A stretch of DNA of 64,000 nucleotides from Shewanella benthica KT99 (GTDB lineage: Bacteria; Pseudomonadota; Gammaproteobacteria; Enterobacterales; Shewanellaceae): contig NZ_ABIC01000008.1 of assembly GCF_000172075.1 (NCBI RefSeq), positions 62,001-126,000 of the forward strand, given 5' to 3'. The notes under the pieces are model-generated. The model was not told where the DNA came from. It saw only the letters and a program-made list of their open reading frames with translations, and did not search any database. Each line of letters starts with the position of its first letter. Positions within the stretch are counted from its first letter, which is position 1. Position numbers and translations under genes: made by a program. Positions 9,435-19,107 of this stretch are shown piece by piece.

Positions 9435-10868
9435 TTATACAATCCTGAATGAATCAACAGCAGTACAACGACGCTTACGGGTAAAGGTCAACGCATTCGT
9501 TACTCCTTCTCCAGTCGGAGTCGAAATGGTCATAGTCGTCCAACCTTCACCACCCGCACCAATGGCTGCAATAGCAGGACCATTCTTAGCGAGTAAACTA
9601 CAATCCATTTCATAAGCCATACGGGTAAGCACATCGATATTCTTAGAGTGGATAGCGGCGGTATGACGATTCTTGTTTTCCAACTCCACCGCCCAATCGA
9701 TGGCTTGATCGGCGTTAGCGGCACGGATCAAAGGCAGGATTGGCATCATTTGTTCAACAACGGCAAATACATGGGATTTGTCTGCTTCGAAAATTAACAA
9801 ACGAGTTTCAGCTGGCACATCGATACCGGCTGCGGCAGCCAGTTTTGACGCGTCACGACCGACCCACTTAGGGTTGGGTGATGGCTTGTCACCTGGATAG
9901 CCTTTCAACACAACTCGAGCCACTGCTTCGGCTTGATCAGCTGTGAGCAGGTGTGCGCCGTTACGGCACATTGCCGCTTTGAGTTCATCGGCAATCGAGT
10001 CAACCGCGATGATCTCTTTTTCTGTTGCACAGACGATATTGTTATCGAATGATGCACCTTCCACGATAGAGATAGCAGCACGTTCAATATCGGCAGTTTC
10101 ATCGACGACTACTGGTGGATTACCAGGGCCTGCCGCAATCAAACGCTTATCAGTCACTGCACGTGCGGCTTCTACAACGGCATCACCACCAGTAACAACT
10201 AATAGACGAATACCTGGATAGACAAATAATGCTTGAGCATTTTCCAGTGATGGTTTTGCAACTGTGGTACAAATATAGGCTGGGCCGCCAACACTTTCAG
10301 AGGCTTTATTCACTAATTGAATCGTGTACTGAGAGACTTTTTTTGCTGCAGGATGTGGTGCAAACACCACGGCATTACCCGCTGCAATCATGCTGATAGC
10401 ATTATTAATCACTGTACAAGTTGGGTTGGTACTAGGTGTTACCGATGCAATCACTCCCCAAGGGGCATTTTCCATCAGACTAAACCCTGAATCACCAGAA
10501 ACGGCTTGCGGTGAAAGAATTTCGGTACCTGGAGTACGCTGTGCGACCAAAATGTGTTTCTTGATTTTATCTTCGACTCGACCGAAACCGGTTTCTTCTA
10601 CTGCCATTTCAGAAAGTTCGCGCGCATGTTTCTTGGTCATACGACGAATAGCAGTGATAATTTCATCACGCATAGCAACAGTTCGGATCTGTTTTTGCGC
10701 CGCAGTAGCTGCTGCAACGGCACCATCCAAGGTCTCAAACACACCGTAATCACCTTGCTCTGTCAAGGTGTTTTGATTCAAAGTATTTGCAGAAGATGCG
10801 ATCCCTGGATTGTCATTTAACTGCAATACAATACTTTTAACAATTTCTTCTATCTGCTTTTGATCCAT
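9435..10868 (-). CDS. eutE: EutE coenzyme A-acylating acetaldehyde dehydrogenase
   Basis: Oxidises acetaldehyde to acetyl-CoA with NAD and CoA within the microcompartment. At 477 aa it is close to the enteric enzyme (467). The N-terminal helix DQKQIEEIVKSIVLQLN is a recognisable encapsulation peptide, followed by a variable linker. The aldehyde dehydrogenase core carries NPTCTVINNAISMIAAGNA and the nucleophile cysteine in SFDNNIVCATEKE. It is the first large enzyme after the shell genes and 40 bp after eutN. Confidence 0.96.
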   Translation of the reverse strand: MDQKQIEEIVKSIVLQLNDNPGIASSANTLNQNTLTEQGDYGVFETLDGAVAAATAAQKQIRTVAMRDEIITAIRRMTKKHARELSEMAVEETGFGRVEDKIKKHILVAQRTPGTEILSPQAVSGDSGFSLMENAPWGVIASVTPSTNPTCTVINNAISMIAAGNAVVFAPHPAAKKVSQYTIQLVNKASESVGGPAYICTTVAKPSLENAQALFVYPGIRLLVVTGGDAVVEAARAVTDKRLIAAGPGNPPVVVDETADIERAAISIVEGASFDNNIVCATEKEIIAVDSIADELKAAMCRNGAHLLTADQAEAVARVVLKGYPGDKPSPNPKWVGRDASKLAAAAGIDVPAETRLLIFEADKSHVFAVVEQMMPILPLIRAANADQAIDWAVELENKNRHTAAIHSKNIDVLTRMAYEMDCSLLAKNGPAIAAIGAGGEGWTTMTISTPTGEGVTNALTFTRKRRCTAVDSFRIV

Positions 10869-10908
10869 GTTCTATCTTCTCCACTATATTTACTAACAGC
10901 CAGGTTGG

Positions 10909-11202
10909 TCATTTTACGTAACAGCGCACATTGTCGGCAGTTATGGCGTCGATGATACCGACAATACAAAGGTCAATAGGAGATCTGTCATCTGAGTTCC
11001 CGTATGCTGTGCGAGCCGAACTACCAGCCACCACCATCACCCATTCGCCCTCACCGGCCCCAAGCTGATCCATGGCGATATGTACATCTCCGATGGTATC
11101 GCCATGCTGATTGACAAACTCGACCAAACATAGCTTGTCCATCATCATGTTACGACTACGAACTGTAGCTATGACATGACCAATTACGCGAGCAATTCGC
11201 AT
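10909..11202 (-). CDS. eutN: EutN pentameric vertex protein
   Basis: BMC-P/EutN-CcmL family shell protein, 97 aa, which forms the pentamers closing the corners of the polyhedral shell. The start MRIARVIGHVIATVRSRNM, the central GAGEGEWVMVVAGSSART turn and the C-terminal DLCIVGIIDAI strand are all typical. It is followed after 40 bp by eutE, as in enteric operons. Confidence 0.95.
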   Translation of the reverse strand: MRIARVIGHVIATVRSRNMMMDKLCLVEFVNQHGDTIGDVHIAMDQLGAGEGEWVMVVAGSSARTAYGNSDDRSPIDLCIVGIIDAITADNVRCYVK

Positions 11203-11264
11203 CAGATCTTCCTTTTATACCTAAGTTAAATTCCTTGGTTGTATGCACATCCAAGGAGGCTGTA

Positions 11265-11543
11265 TTACTTTAATAATTTAATTGGGAATATTTTTTCTAA
11301 ATCACTAGATGGGCGTGGAATAACGTGTACCGCTACCAACTCACCTAAACGTTGCGCAACAACAGAACCCGCATCAGTAGCCGCTTTACAAGACGCGACA
11401 TCACCACGGATTAGCGCGACAACATAACCAGAACCGATCTGCTCATAGCCAACTAGCTCAACACGTGCTGCTTTAACCATAGCGTCTGAAGCTTCAATCA
11501 GCGCAGTCAAACCTTTTGTTTCTAAAATTCCTAAAGCATCCAT
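11265..11543 (-). CDS. BMC-H shell protein, second EutM/PduA-type paralogue
   Basis: Single-BMC-domain hexameric shell protein of 92 aa. It starts [20 protein letters not shown] and ends in a short IFPIKLLK tail. It is very similar to the protein encoded 30 bp upstream (11574-11903). Differences cluster around the pore-loop region (GSGYVVAL here against GSGIVSAM there) and the C-terminus. This looks like a tandem duplication of eutM with changed pore properties. EutK is not a good label, because its C-terminal helix-turn-helix extension is absent. Confidence 0.9.
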   Translation of the reverse strand: MDALGILETKGLTALIEASDAMVKAARVELVGYEQIGSGYVVALIRGDVASCKAATDAGSVVAQRLGELVAVHVIPRPSSDLEKIFPIKLLK

Positions 11544-11573
11544 TTTGATTTCCTTGTATATATGAGTTATGTG

Positions 11574-11903
11574 TTATTTATTCGGACGTACTGACTTAGC
11601 GGTGTTGACTGCCTTTTCTTCTACACTATCAGCAAATTTGATAGGGAAAATAGCTTCTAAATCACTATGTGGGCGAGGGATAACATGAACTGCTACGACT
11701 TCACCTAAACGTTGAGCGGCAGCAGCACCCGCATCAGTAGCCGCTTTACAGGCCGCAACGTCACCGCGCACCATGGCAGAAACGATACCAGAGCCAATTT
11801 GCTTGTAACCGACTAGCTCAACACGTGCAGCTTTGACCATAGCATCTGATGCTTCAATCAATGCCGTAAGGCCTTTTGTTTCAATAATTCCTAGTGCTTC
11901 CAT
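11574..11903 (-). CDS. eutM: EutM hexameric BMC-H shell protein
   Basis: Main hexagonal facet protein of the ethanolamine compartment (BMC domain, residues 1-92). [40 protein letters not shown] and [17 protein letters not shown] are near-identical to enteric EutM. It is 109 aa, about 12 longer than usual, because of a charged tail rich in Glu, Lys and Asn after residue 93. It follows eutD by 38 bp. Confidence 0.95.
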   Translation of the reverse strand: MEALGIIETKGLTALIEASDAMVKAARVELVGYKQIGSGIVSAMVRGDVAACKAATDAGAAAAQRLGEVVAVHVIPRPHSDLEAIFPIKFADSVEEKAVNTAKSVRPNK

Positions 11904-11941
11904 TTAAACTTCCTCTAAATATCAGTTGATTTACTTACTTA

Positions 11942-12913
11942 CTATAAATTGGATGCGAGTACTGAGATATCAACGATATCATCGGCACTACACCCACGAG
12001 ACAGGTCATGTACAGAGCCTGCAAGCCCTTGTAACATGGGTCCCAGAGCCATATATCCACCCAAACGCTGCGCCACTTTGTAAGCGATGTTGCCCGCGTT
12101 AAGAGAGGGGAAAATAAACACGTTGGCAGCACCCTCGAGTGGGCTGCCCGGCATTTTTTGCGCAGAAATTGCAGGCACAATAGCCGCATCAAACTGCACT
12201 TCGCCATCGATGATCAGATTCGGTGCACGCTGACGAACCAACTCGGTCGCTTCGGTGACACTAGTGAGTGTCGGATGCGATGCGCTGCCCTTAGTCGAAA
12301 ATGACAACATGGCAACACGCGGTTCTTCACCGGTTAATTTCTGAAAATTACGCGCGGTATCGATTGCGATATCAGCCAGTTGTTCGGCCGTTGGCAGTGG
12401 AATGACGCCCGCATCTGAGAATGCAAAGGTCTTGCTTCCATCTGGAGAAAGCATCATAAAGAAGCTAGATACCGTCTTAGATTCGGGAGCAACACCGACA
12501 CCACGTAACGCAGCGCGAATAACATCACCCGTCGATGACATATTGCCAGCTATACAGATATCTGCGTAACCTTGGTCAACCATCATCATGGCAAAATTCA
12601 GTGGTTGCTTGAGTCGGCTTATGGCTTCCTCTCGCTCCACAGGTTTACGCTGTTTAGCGATATATCTATCGACCATTTCATCGAAACAGCCAGCAAACTC
12701 GGGGGCTAATATCGTTAAACATGGCATGGCAATTCCGCTACTATGTGCGTGATCGCGCAGTTCAAACGGACTTCCCAATAAAATTGGTTCAGCCAAGCCA
12801 GCCATTTTCAGCTCATTTGCTGCGTGTAACAATCGCACGTCATTAGCATCTGGAAAAACAATGCGTTTCGGTTGCTTTAAACATGCCTCGCGGCACTTAT
12901 CAAGCAGTTTCAT
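11942..12913 (-). CDS. eutD: EutD phosphotransacetylase
   Basis: Converts acetyl-CoA to acetyl phosphate, recycling CoA for EutE. It is 323 aa, of the short PTA-domain type (E. coli EutD 338). [16 protein letters not shown] at the start, [23 protein letters not shown] and [11 protein letters not shown] segments in the C-terminal half, and [20 protein letters not shown] are diagnostic. It overlaps the end of eutT by 14 bp, which implies translational coupling. Confidence 0.95.
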   Translation of the reverse strand: MKLLDKCREACLKQPKRIVFPDANDVRLLHAANELKMAGLAEPILLGSPFELRDHAHSSGIAMPCLTILAPEFAGCFDEMVDRYIAKQRKPVEREEAISRLKQPLNFAMMMVDQGYADICIAGNMSSTGDVIRAALRGVGVAPESKTVSSFFMMLSPDGSKTFAFSDAGVIPLPTAEQLADIAIDTARNFQKLTGEEPRVAMLSFSTKGSASHPTLTSVTEATELVRQRAPNLIIDGEVQFDAAIVPAISAQKMPGSPLEGAANVFIFPSLNAGNIAYKVAQRLGGYMALGPMLQGLAGSVHDLSRGCSADDIVDISVLASNL

Positions 12914-13775
12914 TTGCTAATCCTTTTAACAATTCTTCCTGACCATTCTGGCACTGCCACACTAAGATCAACACCACGTACACGGCGCTCGATAAACGAT
13001 TCAACCCAGCGACGATATCTTCACGATTAATGCCTCCGCTAGATAACTGCATGCTGTCGTCTAGAAACACTTTGGTCGCTGTTAGCTCTAACTCACGCAC
13101 TAGCGCACGCAAATAATTGAGCTGTGCAACTAAGGGCCCATAAGCGACATCCGGTAACATATGATCGTGTCCCAAATACTTGAGGGGGTGATGTGACCAC
13201 TGGTGTATCACAGCGGCACTAAACTCACCCAGGCTCGGCTCAGGCAATGGCTGTCCAGTCACTTCGGATTGCAGTATCTGGCCCAAATAAGAACGAATAT
13301 CGGCCATGAAGTTTTTCAGTAAGTCAGGTTGTTGAACCATTTCACACTGAACCAATACGCAATAACTGATACAGGCATCCAATTTTCCACGCAGTGAAAT
13401 ACGCGGATGCGTCTTAGGCACCAACATTTTGTCGTCAAGATGGGTCATCAACGCAGGTTTATCGGACACATCAGAATGGCACAACATACAAGCATTAGTT
13501 GGGCGCACATTATTGCTTTTAAGCGGATGTACTTTTTCTAGCTCAGGCGAATTATCACTGTCCAGCTGTTGAGCAGTCGACTGAGATTTTTCTACAAACA
13601 CCTGACCCTTGTCATCACGCCAGCGAACAATGATTTTTTTTTCGTTCAGCATCTCTTGCGCAGCTGGAGTAAAGCGAGTACCAGGCTCTAACTGAATTTC
13701 ACCACCGTGACGCATACCAAAATGCTGTAGCAGATAACTTTCAGTAATATATTTAGGCGAGGTATGCTTGTCCAT
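12900..13775 (-). CDS. eutT: EutT corrinoid adenosyltransferase
   Basis: ATP:cob(I)alamin adenosyltransferase of the EutT class, which makes adenosylcobalamin for EutBC. About 291 aa against 267 in enterics. The C-terminal half matches the family ([40 protein letters not shown]). The metal motif, in enterics His-x11-Cys-Cys-x2-Cys, reads His-x11-Ala-Cys-x2-Cys here (around residues 80-97), so one of the paired cysteines is replaced. A GTG 12 bp upstream would overlap eutQ; the ATG at 13775, 2 bp after the eutQ stop, is preferred. Confidence 0.9.
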   Translation of the reverse strand: MDKHTSPKYITESYLLQHFGMRHGGEIQLEPGTRFTPAAQEMLNEKKIIVRWRDDKGQVFVEKSQSTAQQLDSDNSPELEKVHPLKSNNVRPTNACMLCHSDVSDKPALMTHLDDKMLVPKTHPRISLRGKLDACISYCVLVQCEMVQQPDLLKNFMADIRSYLGQILQSEVTGQPLPEPSLGEFSAAVIHQWSHHPLKYLGHDHMLPDVAYGPLVAQLNYLRALVRELELTATKVFLDDSMQLSSGGINREDIVAGLNRLSSAVYVVLILVWQCQNGQEELLKGLANETA

Positions 13776-13777
13776 AC

Positions 13778-14683
13778 TTACGCCCACTCAACAGGATAAG
13801 TGATATAGACATAACGGACATGAGTCGGCGTACCGAATTCTACAGTGCTACCTTTGGGGATGAATATGACTTCGCCAGGTTTCGCTATGGTCGTTCCAGA
13901 AGCTGTTTTAACGTGCAATTCACCTTCGAGTACAACGTTGACTTCATCATAGGTCAGTGTCCATGGGAAGAAAGCATTCTCCCATCCCATATAGCCCACA
14001 CCCATGTTGCTACCATCTTCGGCTCCAATCACATCAGTCAGACCGATATTTTTACCTGGGGCACCATCGAATGTCTCGAGTTTGACAGCATTTCCTCGAA
14101 CCAAAACAATCCCATCATCATTAATCTGACGCGGCGAATCCGGAGTTTTCTGAATGAATTCTCCCATAGCTCTGGCTATTAACGTTTGAATTTTCGCACT
14201 TTTTTCAGAATCAACATTGGGTAAATGAGATTCGATTTCAGCTTGAATAGAATCCACATTGGCAGTCGATACAGGCGAAGTAGCTGGCGAAGTAGCTGGC
14301 GAAGTAGCTGGCGAAGTAGCTGGCGAAGTAGCTGGCGAAGTAACTGGCGAAGTAGCTGGCGAAGTAACTGGCGAAGTAGCTGGCGAAGTAGCTGGCGAAG
14401 TAACTGGCGAAGTAGCTGGCGAAGTAGCTGGCGAAGTAACTGGCGAAGTAGCTGGCGAAGTAGCTGGCGAAGTAACTGGCGAAGTAGCTGGCGAAGTAGC
14501 TGGCGGAGTAGCCGGCGATACACTAGTTGGCTCTGGCATTGCTTCTAGAAACTCAATGCCTTCAACCTTAGCAACTTCACGTGCTTCAGGTGTAATAATA
14601 GAATCTTTAGCGGGGGCGACAATAAAAGTCTTGTTATCAGACTTAGCCTGTCGTATATCCGCAGCAGAAATCAGTTGTTTCAT
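13778..14683 (-). CDS. eutQ: EutQ cupin protein with Thr-Ser-Pro repeat linker
   Basis: Cupin-fold protein of the ethanolamine compartment, reported in enterics to have acetate-kinase-like activity. An N-terminal conserved segment ([20 protein letters not shown], residues 1-50) and a C-terminal cupin (about 185-301, with [15 protein letters not shown]) flank a linker expanded by about 20 four-residue A/V-T-S-P units. This takes the protein to 301 aa against about 230 normally. The cupin itself is intact. The gap to eutP is 30 bp. Only the linker is odd; the repeat keeps the frame because its unit is 12 bp. Confidence 0.92.
   Translation of the reverse strand: MKQLISAADIRQAKSDNKTFIVAPAKDSIITPEAREVAKVEGIEFLEAMPEPTSVSPATPPATSPATSPVTSPATSPATSPVTSPATSPATSPVTSPATSPATSPVTSPATSPVTSPATSPATSPATSPATSPATSPVSTANVDSIQAEIESHLPNVDSEKSAKIQTLIARAMGEFIQKTPDSPRQINDDGIVLVRGNAVKLETFDGAPGKNIGLTDVIGAEDGSNMGVGYMGWENAFFPWTLTYDEVNVVLEGELHVKTASGTTIAKPGEVIFIPKGSTVEFGTPTHVRYVYITYPVEWA
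14272..14517. repeat. 12-bp minisatellite inside eutQ
   Basis: About 20 tandem copies of a 12-bp unit (plus strand GCTGGCGAAGTA, alternating with ACTGGCGAAGTA) encode A-T-S-P or V-T-S-P on the minus strand. Part of the array shows a higher 36-bp period (A, A, V). Copies are nearly identical, which suggests recent expansion. Gain or loss of units would change linker length without a frameshift. Confidence 0.97.
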
Positions 14684-14713
14684 AACTTCAATCCTTGTTG
14701 ATTTTCAGACAAA

Positions 14714-15184
14714 TCACTCCAGCACGGGTTGCTGGAGTGACAATAAATAGTGAGATAGTCGATCAATAGATGCCTGATCAAAAATGGAAGTCTTAAAATA
14801 AGGTTCGGGTATCCCATTTTGGCGTAATAACTTAACCGCTCTGTCTACATCAGCATTTGACGCATCCACTTTACTGATGACGCCAACAATATTTTTATTT
14901 GGATATACTCTTAATAACCCACTAGAAGATGAGAAGTTTTTCGCATCAGCCGGATGCACAAGCACTATGGTTTTCACGTTACATATAGTTGTAAGTAATG
15001 CTCCATTCAATGCACGATTAACAATGAATTCACCTGGGGTATCGATAACTTTACCGGGATAATAAATTGGTGCTTGAGTTTTGCCTGTATTTGCGTCTTG
15101 ACTAATTAATTGATCAACGAGAGCAGATTTACCCGCATCCACCTCACCAACAAAAACTACGCTATCTAAGTTTTTATTTTTCAT
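14714..15184 (-). CDS. eutP: EutP GTPase-like / acetate kinase
   Basis: Small P-loop protein (156 aa, family about 159) of the EutP/PduV group. Visible nucleotide motifs are Walker [11 protein letters not shown] (residues 13-22), DTPGE (about 49) and SKVD (about 105) in place of the usual NKxD. Members are proposed to act as acetate kinase or in positioning the compartment. It begins 1 bp after the eutS stop codon. Confidence 0.93.
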   Translation of the reverse strand: MKNKNLDSVVFVGEVDAGKSALVDQLISQDANTGKTQAPIYYPGKVIDTPGEFIVNRALNGALLTTICNVKTIVLVHPADAKNFSSSSGLLRVYPNKNIVGVISKVDASNADVDRAVKLLRQNGIPEPYFKTSIFDQASIDRLSHYLLSLQQPVLE

Positions 15185-15185
15185 G

Positions 15186-15536
15186 CTATGTTTTTGTTAA
15201 TGCACAAGTAGTATAGGATAGGGTTCTATTTAAGACTTCATTAATAGTTTTAAGCCCGCATTCCACAGATGAAACTGATCCCGTAATAACAAGAGCACCG
15301 GAAAATCGGTCAAGAAATCCAATGTGAACGTCGGCGGCCTTCATTGCGATATCGCCAGCGATGATTGCTGTCTCACCAGGCGTTAAAGTTAAAATGCCAA
15401 TAGCACCACTAGTTTCAACACCAACACGCTCGCACAACTCATCTGAGGGATTGGCAATTAGATGGGAAAGCGTTACCTGTTTACCAGGCACAAACTCTTG
15501 GATGATTCTTTCTTTTCCTTCAATCTTATCTAACAT
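15186..15536 (-). CDS. eutS: EutS bent-hexamer shell protein, first gene of the operon
   Basis: Circularly permuted BMC-H protein (116 aa, family 111) whose bent hexamer is proposed to form shell edges. Typical motifs are [41 protein letters not shown] and [18 protein letters not shown]. It is the promoter-proximal gene of the eut operon, as in enterics. Nothing transcribed in the same direction lies within 3 kb upstream, so the operon promoter must lie in 15537-15756 or further right. Confidence 0.95.
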   Translation of the reverse strand: MLDKIEGKERIIQEFVPGKQVTLSHLIANPSDELCERVGVETSGAIGILTLTPGETAIIAGDIAMKAADVHIGFLDRFSGALVITGSVSSVECGLKTINEVLNRTLSYTTCALTKT

Positions 15537-15756
15537 CTTTTTAATACATCTTAGATTGGTAATGAAGCGACTATACTATTAAAAATATATAGGTACAACG
15601 CAGTTAAAGCGGGTTAAAAAGACTTTTGTTTTATTCTGTGACCCCGTTCCTGCTTTATTTAATATAATATGTAAATAGTGGATGTAGATCATATTTCTGA
15701 CATAAACTTTAAAATTATTTACAAGTGTTACATTAATAGCAACGGACATTATTAAA
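15537..15756 (-). promoter_or_regulatory. Putative eut operon control region with CRP-like half site
   Basis: Some 220 bp of AT-rich DNA upstream of eutS, ending at the IS1595 left end. Read on the minus strand, AAATATGATCTACATCCA (about 15679-15696) resembles the CRP consensus, with a good left half (TGATCTA) and a weak right half. Several TATAAT-like hexamers follow. No EutR, EutV/W or riboswitch signature was recognised. The site assignment is inference. Confidence 0.35.
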
Positions 15757-16775
15757 GGCTCTGTTCCCGTTAACTGTTGTCCCAAAATATGAACTCGGCG
15801 TTAGCCTTTATGGTGGCTAATTTAGAGATTCATATTATTTGAAAATTAAACTTCTCTCTGGCCTAGTAAAAATAAGCCTTTGAGCGATGAACAACGGCCT
15901 TATGGAACAGAGCCAGTTGAGGCGCTGTTGTAGCGAAATGTTGTCTACCCTTATCATTGAGCGTAATTGATTGAGGTTAAAGAAAATGAAAACAAAATTA
16001 TTTGTGAGTAAGCTTAACCAGATAACAAAAACATTTTTATCGATGACACCGGCTCAAAGAGAAGTCGTTCACCAGTCAATTCAGGCATTAAACGCTAAAA
16101 TCCCCACCGATGAGCTCATTCAACCACTTTTCGATGCGTTATCCCAGTGCCCACATTGCCACTCTCCTCAGTTCAAAAAATGGGGGAAGGCTGGAGCAAT
16201 ACAAAGATACCGATGTAATACCTGTTACAAGACCTTCAATAACAAGACTAAGACACCGTTAGCTAGGCTACATAAATGCCACCTTTGGGCTGACTATACT
16301 CGCTGTATGCAGCTCAAGTTAACACGGAGAGAGGCGGCGATATTGATAAACGAACTAAAGAAGGCCAGATCGCTATCCTATTATCCATAGATCGCAGTAA
16401 ACACATGATCACCCCTATTTTATCTGCTGATACGACTGCAGAAATAGCGGCTAATTTGTCTAAAAACATTGCAGCAGATTCGGTACTTTGCAGTGATGGC
16501 TCTTGGGCATATGTAGCGACAGCAAAGCAAAAGAACTGCGATCATAAGCGATTGATAAATAATAAAGTAAGAGTGATAGATAAGATTTACCATATCCAGA
16601 CTGTAAATGGTGCAATCGCTCACTTTAAGAGTTGGGTTAATGGGCAAATGAAGGGGGTTGCCACAAAGTATTTGTCACATTATCTGGCTTGGTTTAAGGA
16701 AAGTAACGCAAAACTAGATAATCTGCAGATATTGAAAGCCGCGTATGGGGGACAACAATATTATGGAACATAGCC
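15757..16775 (+). mobile_element. Decayed IS1595-family insertion sequence
   Basis: Imperfect terminal inverted repeats bound about 1,019 bp. The left end reads GGCTCTGTTCC then CTGTTGTCCC. The right end, in reverse complement, reads GGCTATGTTCC then TTGTTGTCCC. Inside is a broken transposase of the zinc-ribbon IS1595 type. No clean target duplication was found (left flank TTATTAAA, right flank TATTAATT). The element is dead and sits directly upstream of the eut control region. Confidence 0.75.
15986..16773 (+). pseudogene. IS1595-family transposase, internally deleted and frameshifted
   Basis: The N-terminal part (to 16390) has a zinc ribbon with cysteine pairs CPHCHSPQF and CNTCYKTF, then the helix-turn-helix region LKLTRREAA. 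At about 16335 the reading frame changes: the +1 frame continues as GGDIDKRTKEGQIAIL and then the C-terminal catalytic half, with DGSWAY and HIQTVNGAIAHFKSW, runs to 16773. The middle of the protein is missing, so a deletion joined the two parts out of frame. The product cannot be functional. Confidence 0.85.
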
Positions 16776-16887
16776 TATTAATTATATGTAATAAACTATC
16801 GGTACACGAATGAGTATTCATTCAGGTCATTACAACACGTCGATTAAGTTTTTTTGCTAAATATCCGGTGGATATAGCGAGCCTTCC

Positions 16888-16913
16888 TCAAGAGGTTTAA
16901 ACCGTGCCGATAT
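16888..16913 (+). promoter_or_regulatory. Possible FliA (sigma-28) promoter for the chemoreceptor
   Basis: TCAAGAGG (16888-16895), 10 nt, then GCCGATAT (16906-16913) resembles the flagellar sigma-28 pattern TAAAGTTT-N11-GCCGATAA. The -10 part is strong and the -35 part moderate. It is 119 bp before the chemoreceptor start. A sigma-70-like TATAAT also occurs at 17003-17008. Confidence 0.4.
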
Positions 16914-17032
16914 ACGACCTGATTCTATCAGACAGAAACTAGTGCAATAGGGCTCATATCAAAGTATGGGATTTATTATTTTAACCGACTAAATGCTCAA
17001 GTTATAATAGACAACAGTTATAAGGAATTTAA

Positions 17033-18913
17033 ATGTTCAAACTTGAATTCAAACAAAGTATTCTACTATCAATGACAACACTTGTAGTCGCCTCATTAGT
17101 GATATCTAATTTAGTGTCATACAATACTGCTAAGACGGACAGTATTCTTAATGTTGAAAAAGAAGCAAGTTTAACTATAAACACCGCCAAAAATTTCATC
17201 GAAGATTGGATGGCGAGCAATATAAAGGTCATCAGAAATGCCAGCATATTACTCGACGGTAACGATTCAAAGATAAAGCAAGAATCGGTGAAATTACTAG
17301 TAAACACTACAAATTTAGATGCTATTAATCTTGCCGACGCGGACGGCGACACAATTACAGATACAGGTTTGATTGCAGGATACGATGCAAGGAAAGAAAC
17401 TTGGTATATCACGGCCAAACAAGCCAACAAACTAATAGTGACCGATATATATTTTGATGCAGGCATCACAGATAAAAATATGTTGAGTATATTAGATGTA
17501 AGCAATGGTGGCGTTATTGGTGGTGACATGTTTTTAGATACCATAGATACCTTGATCCAACAGATCCAGTTTCCAGGGGCTGTAATTGGCATTTATGATA
17601 ATCATGGAGCCTTGATTTCATCGACAAACAATGACAAATTTGGCACTAAAATTTCTAACAATTCGCATTTGGCTAACTTAGAGAGGCAGGTCCTAGCCAA
17701 CTCACAGGGACAGTATCAATACACAGTGAATGGGCAGGATAACATTGTTTACTACACCAAAATAAAGATAACAAACAATAAATCCTGGCATATAATCATC
17801 GATATTGATGCCTCGATTGCCTATGCAAATGTCACTAAGCTACTCATTGAGTCTGCTATCACCTCATTAATACTGATCTTGTTAACTGTTGGTTTGTTAA
17901 TATTGGTGTTAAACCGCGTGTACAAGCCTATCTTACTCTTAAAATCAACCATCATAGGCTTAGCCGAAGGCGACGGCGATCTGACTCAGCGTCTGGAGGT
18001 CACCAGTCAGGATGATCTAGGTCAAATAGCTGCTGGGGTAAATGGTTTTATCAGTAACCTACAATCCATGATGCTGGAAATCTCTCAAGCCAGTAGCTAT
18101 ATTTCTCAAAATATTGAACAGATAAATATTCAATCTAAACAGAGTCATCAAGCCTTAGTATCCCATACTGCGGAAACAGACCAAGCCGTAACCGCGGTTA
18201 CAGAGATGAGTTCGACCGCCGAAGCCATAGCACAAAACGCCAATGAAACAGCATCGAACACCCAACAAGCACATGATGAGGCTATGTCGTCTAAAAAACT
18301 GATTGCAGACTCCGCTGATAGTATTGTTAAATTAGTCAGCCAAGCTGATACGGCCGCTGATTGTATCAATATCATGAATACCAGTACCCAGAATATTTCG
18401 AGTGTCCTAAGTGTGATTGGCTCGATAGCCGATCAAACAAACCTATTAGCACTTAATGCTGCCATTGAGGCAGCCAGAGCTGGGGAGCATGGACGTGGTT
18501 TTGCCGTTGTTGCAGATGAAGTTCGCTCTCTTGCTGCACGAACTCAAACCAATACCGCCGAAATAAACACCATACTCACCCAATTAAACCAAGATGCATC
18601 CCAGGCTGTCGGTGCGATGAATATCACTAAGGAATGTTGCACAGAAACCGCCGATGGGACATCGTTAATTGCTGGCAGTTTAGATATTATGATCAATTCA
18701 ATCATAGATATTAATGATTTCACAACTCAAATAGCCACAGCATCCGAAGAGCAAAGCGCCGTGACCGAAGAGATCAATCAAAATATGCATAATATTCAGG
18801 AAATGGTAGCCGAGCTAACTCAGACTAGCCAAGCGACAACTGAAAGTGCTCAAAACCTCGCGACAGCAAATTCACAGCTCACTGCCTTAGTGAATAAATT
18901 TAAACTTGCATAA
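17033..18913 (+). CDS. Cache-domain methyl-accepting chemotaxis protein
   Basis: Transmembrane chemoreceptor of 626 aa. The first membrane helix is about residues 9-29, a periplasmic double-Cache (dCache_1-like) sensor about 35-265, and the second helix about 271-294. HAMP (about 295-345) and the cytoplasmic signalling domain follow, with hairpin tip [20 protein letters not shown] and [10 protein letters not shown]. The sensor has YDARKETWY (117-125). Compared with the amino-acid-binding Cache motif, the key Arg is Glu and the later Asp is Thr, so an ordinary amino-acid ligand is not supported. Its place between the eut and cob operons hints at, but does not prove, a related ligand. It is the only intact plus-strand gene here. 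Confidence 0.93.
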   Translation: MFKLEFKQSILLSMTTLVVASLVISNLVSYNTAKTDSILNVEKEASLTINTAKNFIEDWMASNIKVIRNASILLDGNDSKIKQESVKLLVNTTNLDAINLADADGDTITDTGLIAGYDARKETWYITAKQANKLIVTDIYFDAGITDKNMLSILDVSNGGVIGGDMFLDTIDTLIQQIQFPGAVIGIYDNHGALISSTNNDKFGTKISNNSHLANLERQVLANSQGQYQYTVNGQDNIVYYTKIKITNNKSWHIIIDIDASIAYANVTKLLIESAITSLILILLTVGLLILVLNRVYKPILLLKSTIIGLAEGDGDLTQRLEVTSQDDLGQIAAGVNGFISNLQSMMLEISQASSYISQNIEQINIQSKQSHQALVSHTAETDQAVTAVTEMSSTAEAIAQNANETASNTQQAHDEAMSSKKLIADSADSIVKLVSQADTAADCINIMNTSTQNISSVLSVIGSIADQTNLLALNAAIEAARAGEHGRGFAVVADEVRSLAARTQTNTAEINTILTQLNQDASQAVGAMNITKECCTETADGTSLIAGSLDIMINSIIDINDFTTQIATASEEQSAVTEEINQNMHNIQEMVAELTQTSQATTESAQNLATANSQLTALVNKFKLA

Positions 18914-18946
18914 AAAAACCCGAGACCTAGAGATAGGACTCGGGTT
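18911..18946 (-). terminator. Terminator at the end of the cobalamin operon (possibly bidirectional)
   Basis: Stem AACCCGAG (18917-18924) / CTCGGGTT (18939-18946) with a 14-nt loop. Read on the minus strand, the stem is followed by a run of seven T, the normal intrinsic-terminator layout for transcripts arriving from cobC. On the plus strand it lies just after the chemoreceptor stop but lacks a T-run, so its effect in that direction is probably weaker. Confidence 0.75.
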
Positions 18947-19025
18947 CTGCAGCATCTACAAGATCAGTCAAACGATCGATAAGTCACTCAATGTGTGGCA
19001 TCCCCTCCTATCAGAGAAGTAATAG

Positions 19026-19053
19026 GTGGCTGCAGTGTCCATTAGGCAGCCAC
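19026..19053. other. Small inverted repeat downstream of cobC
   Basis: GTGGCTGC (19026-19033) pairs with GCAGCCAC (19046-19053) across a 12-nt loop. It lies between cobC and the terminator, with no T-tract on either side. It is probably a 3'-UTR stem; no function is visible. Confidence 0.35.
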
Positions 19054-19107
19054 TCCTGCATCAGACTGCACACTGCCATGGACGGCAGATTTGAGTCTAG
19101 GCTTATC

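Noticed and set aside
14179..14750. Three additional ORFs across the eutQ repeat (LRQL, GEVA and WRSS repeats)
   Set aside because: The 12-bp tandem repeat is open in several frames; only the EutQ frame has flanking homology.
15676..15785. 68-aa minus-strand ORF just upstream of eutS
   Set aside because: Sits across the IS end and control region with low-complexity, non-conserved sequence; not a gene.
17029..17592. Antisense 187-aa ORF opposite the chemoreceptor
   Set aside because: Lies entirely within the coding sequence and shows no recognisable family.
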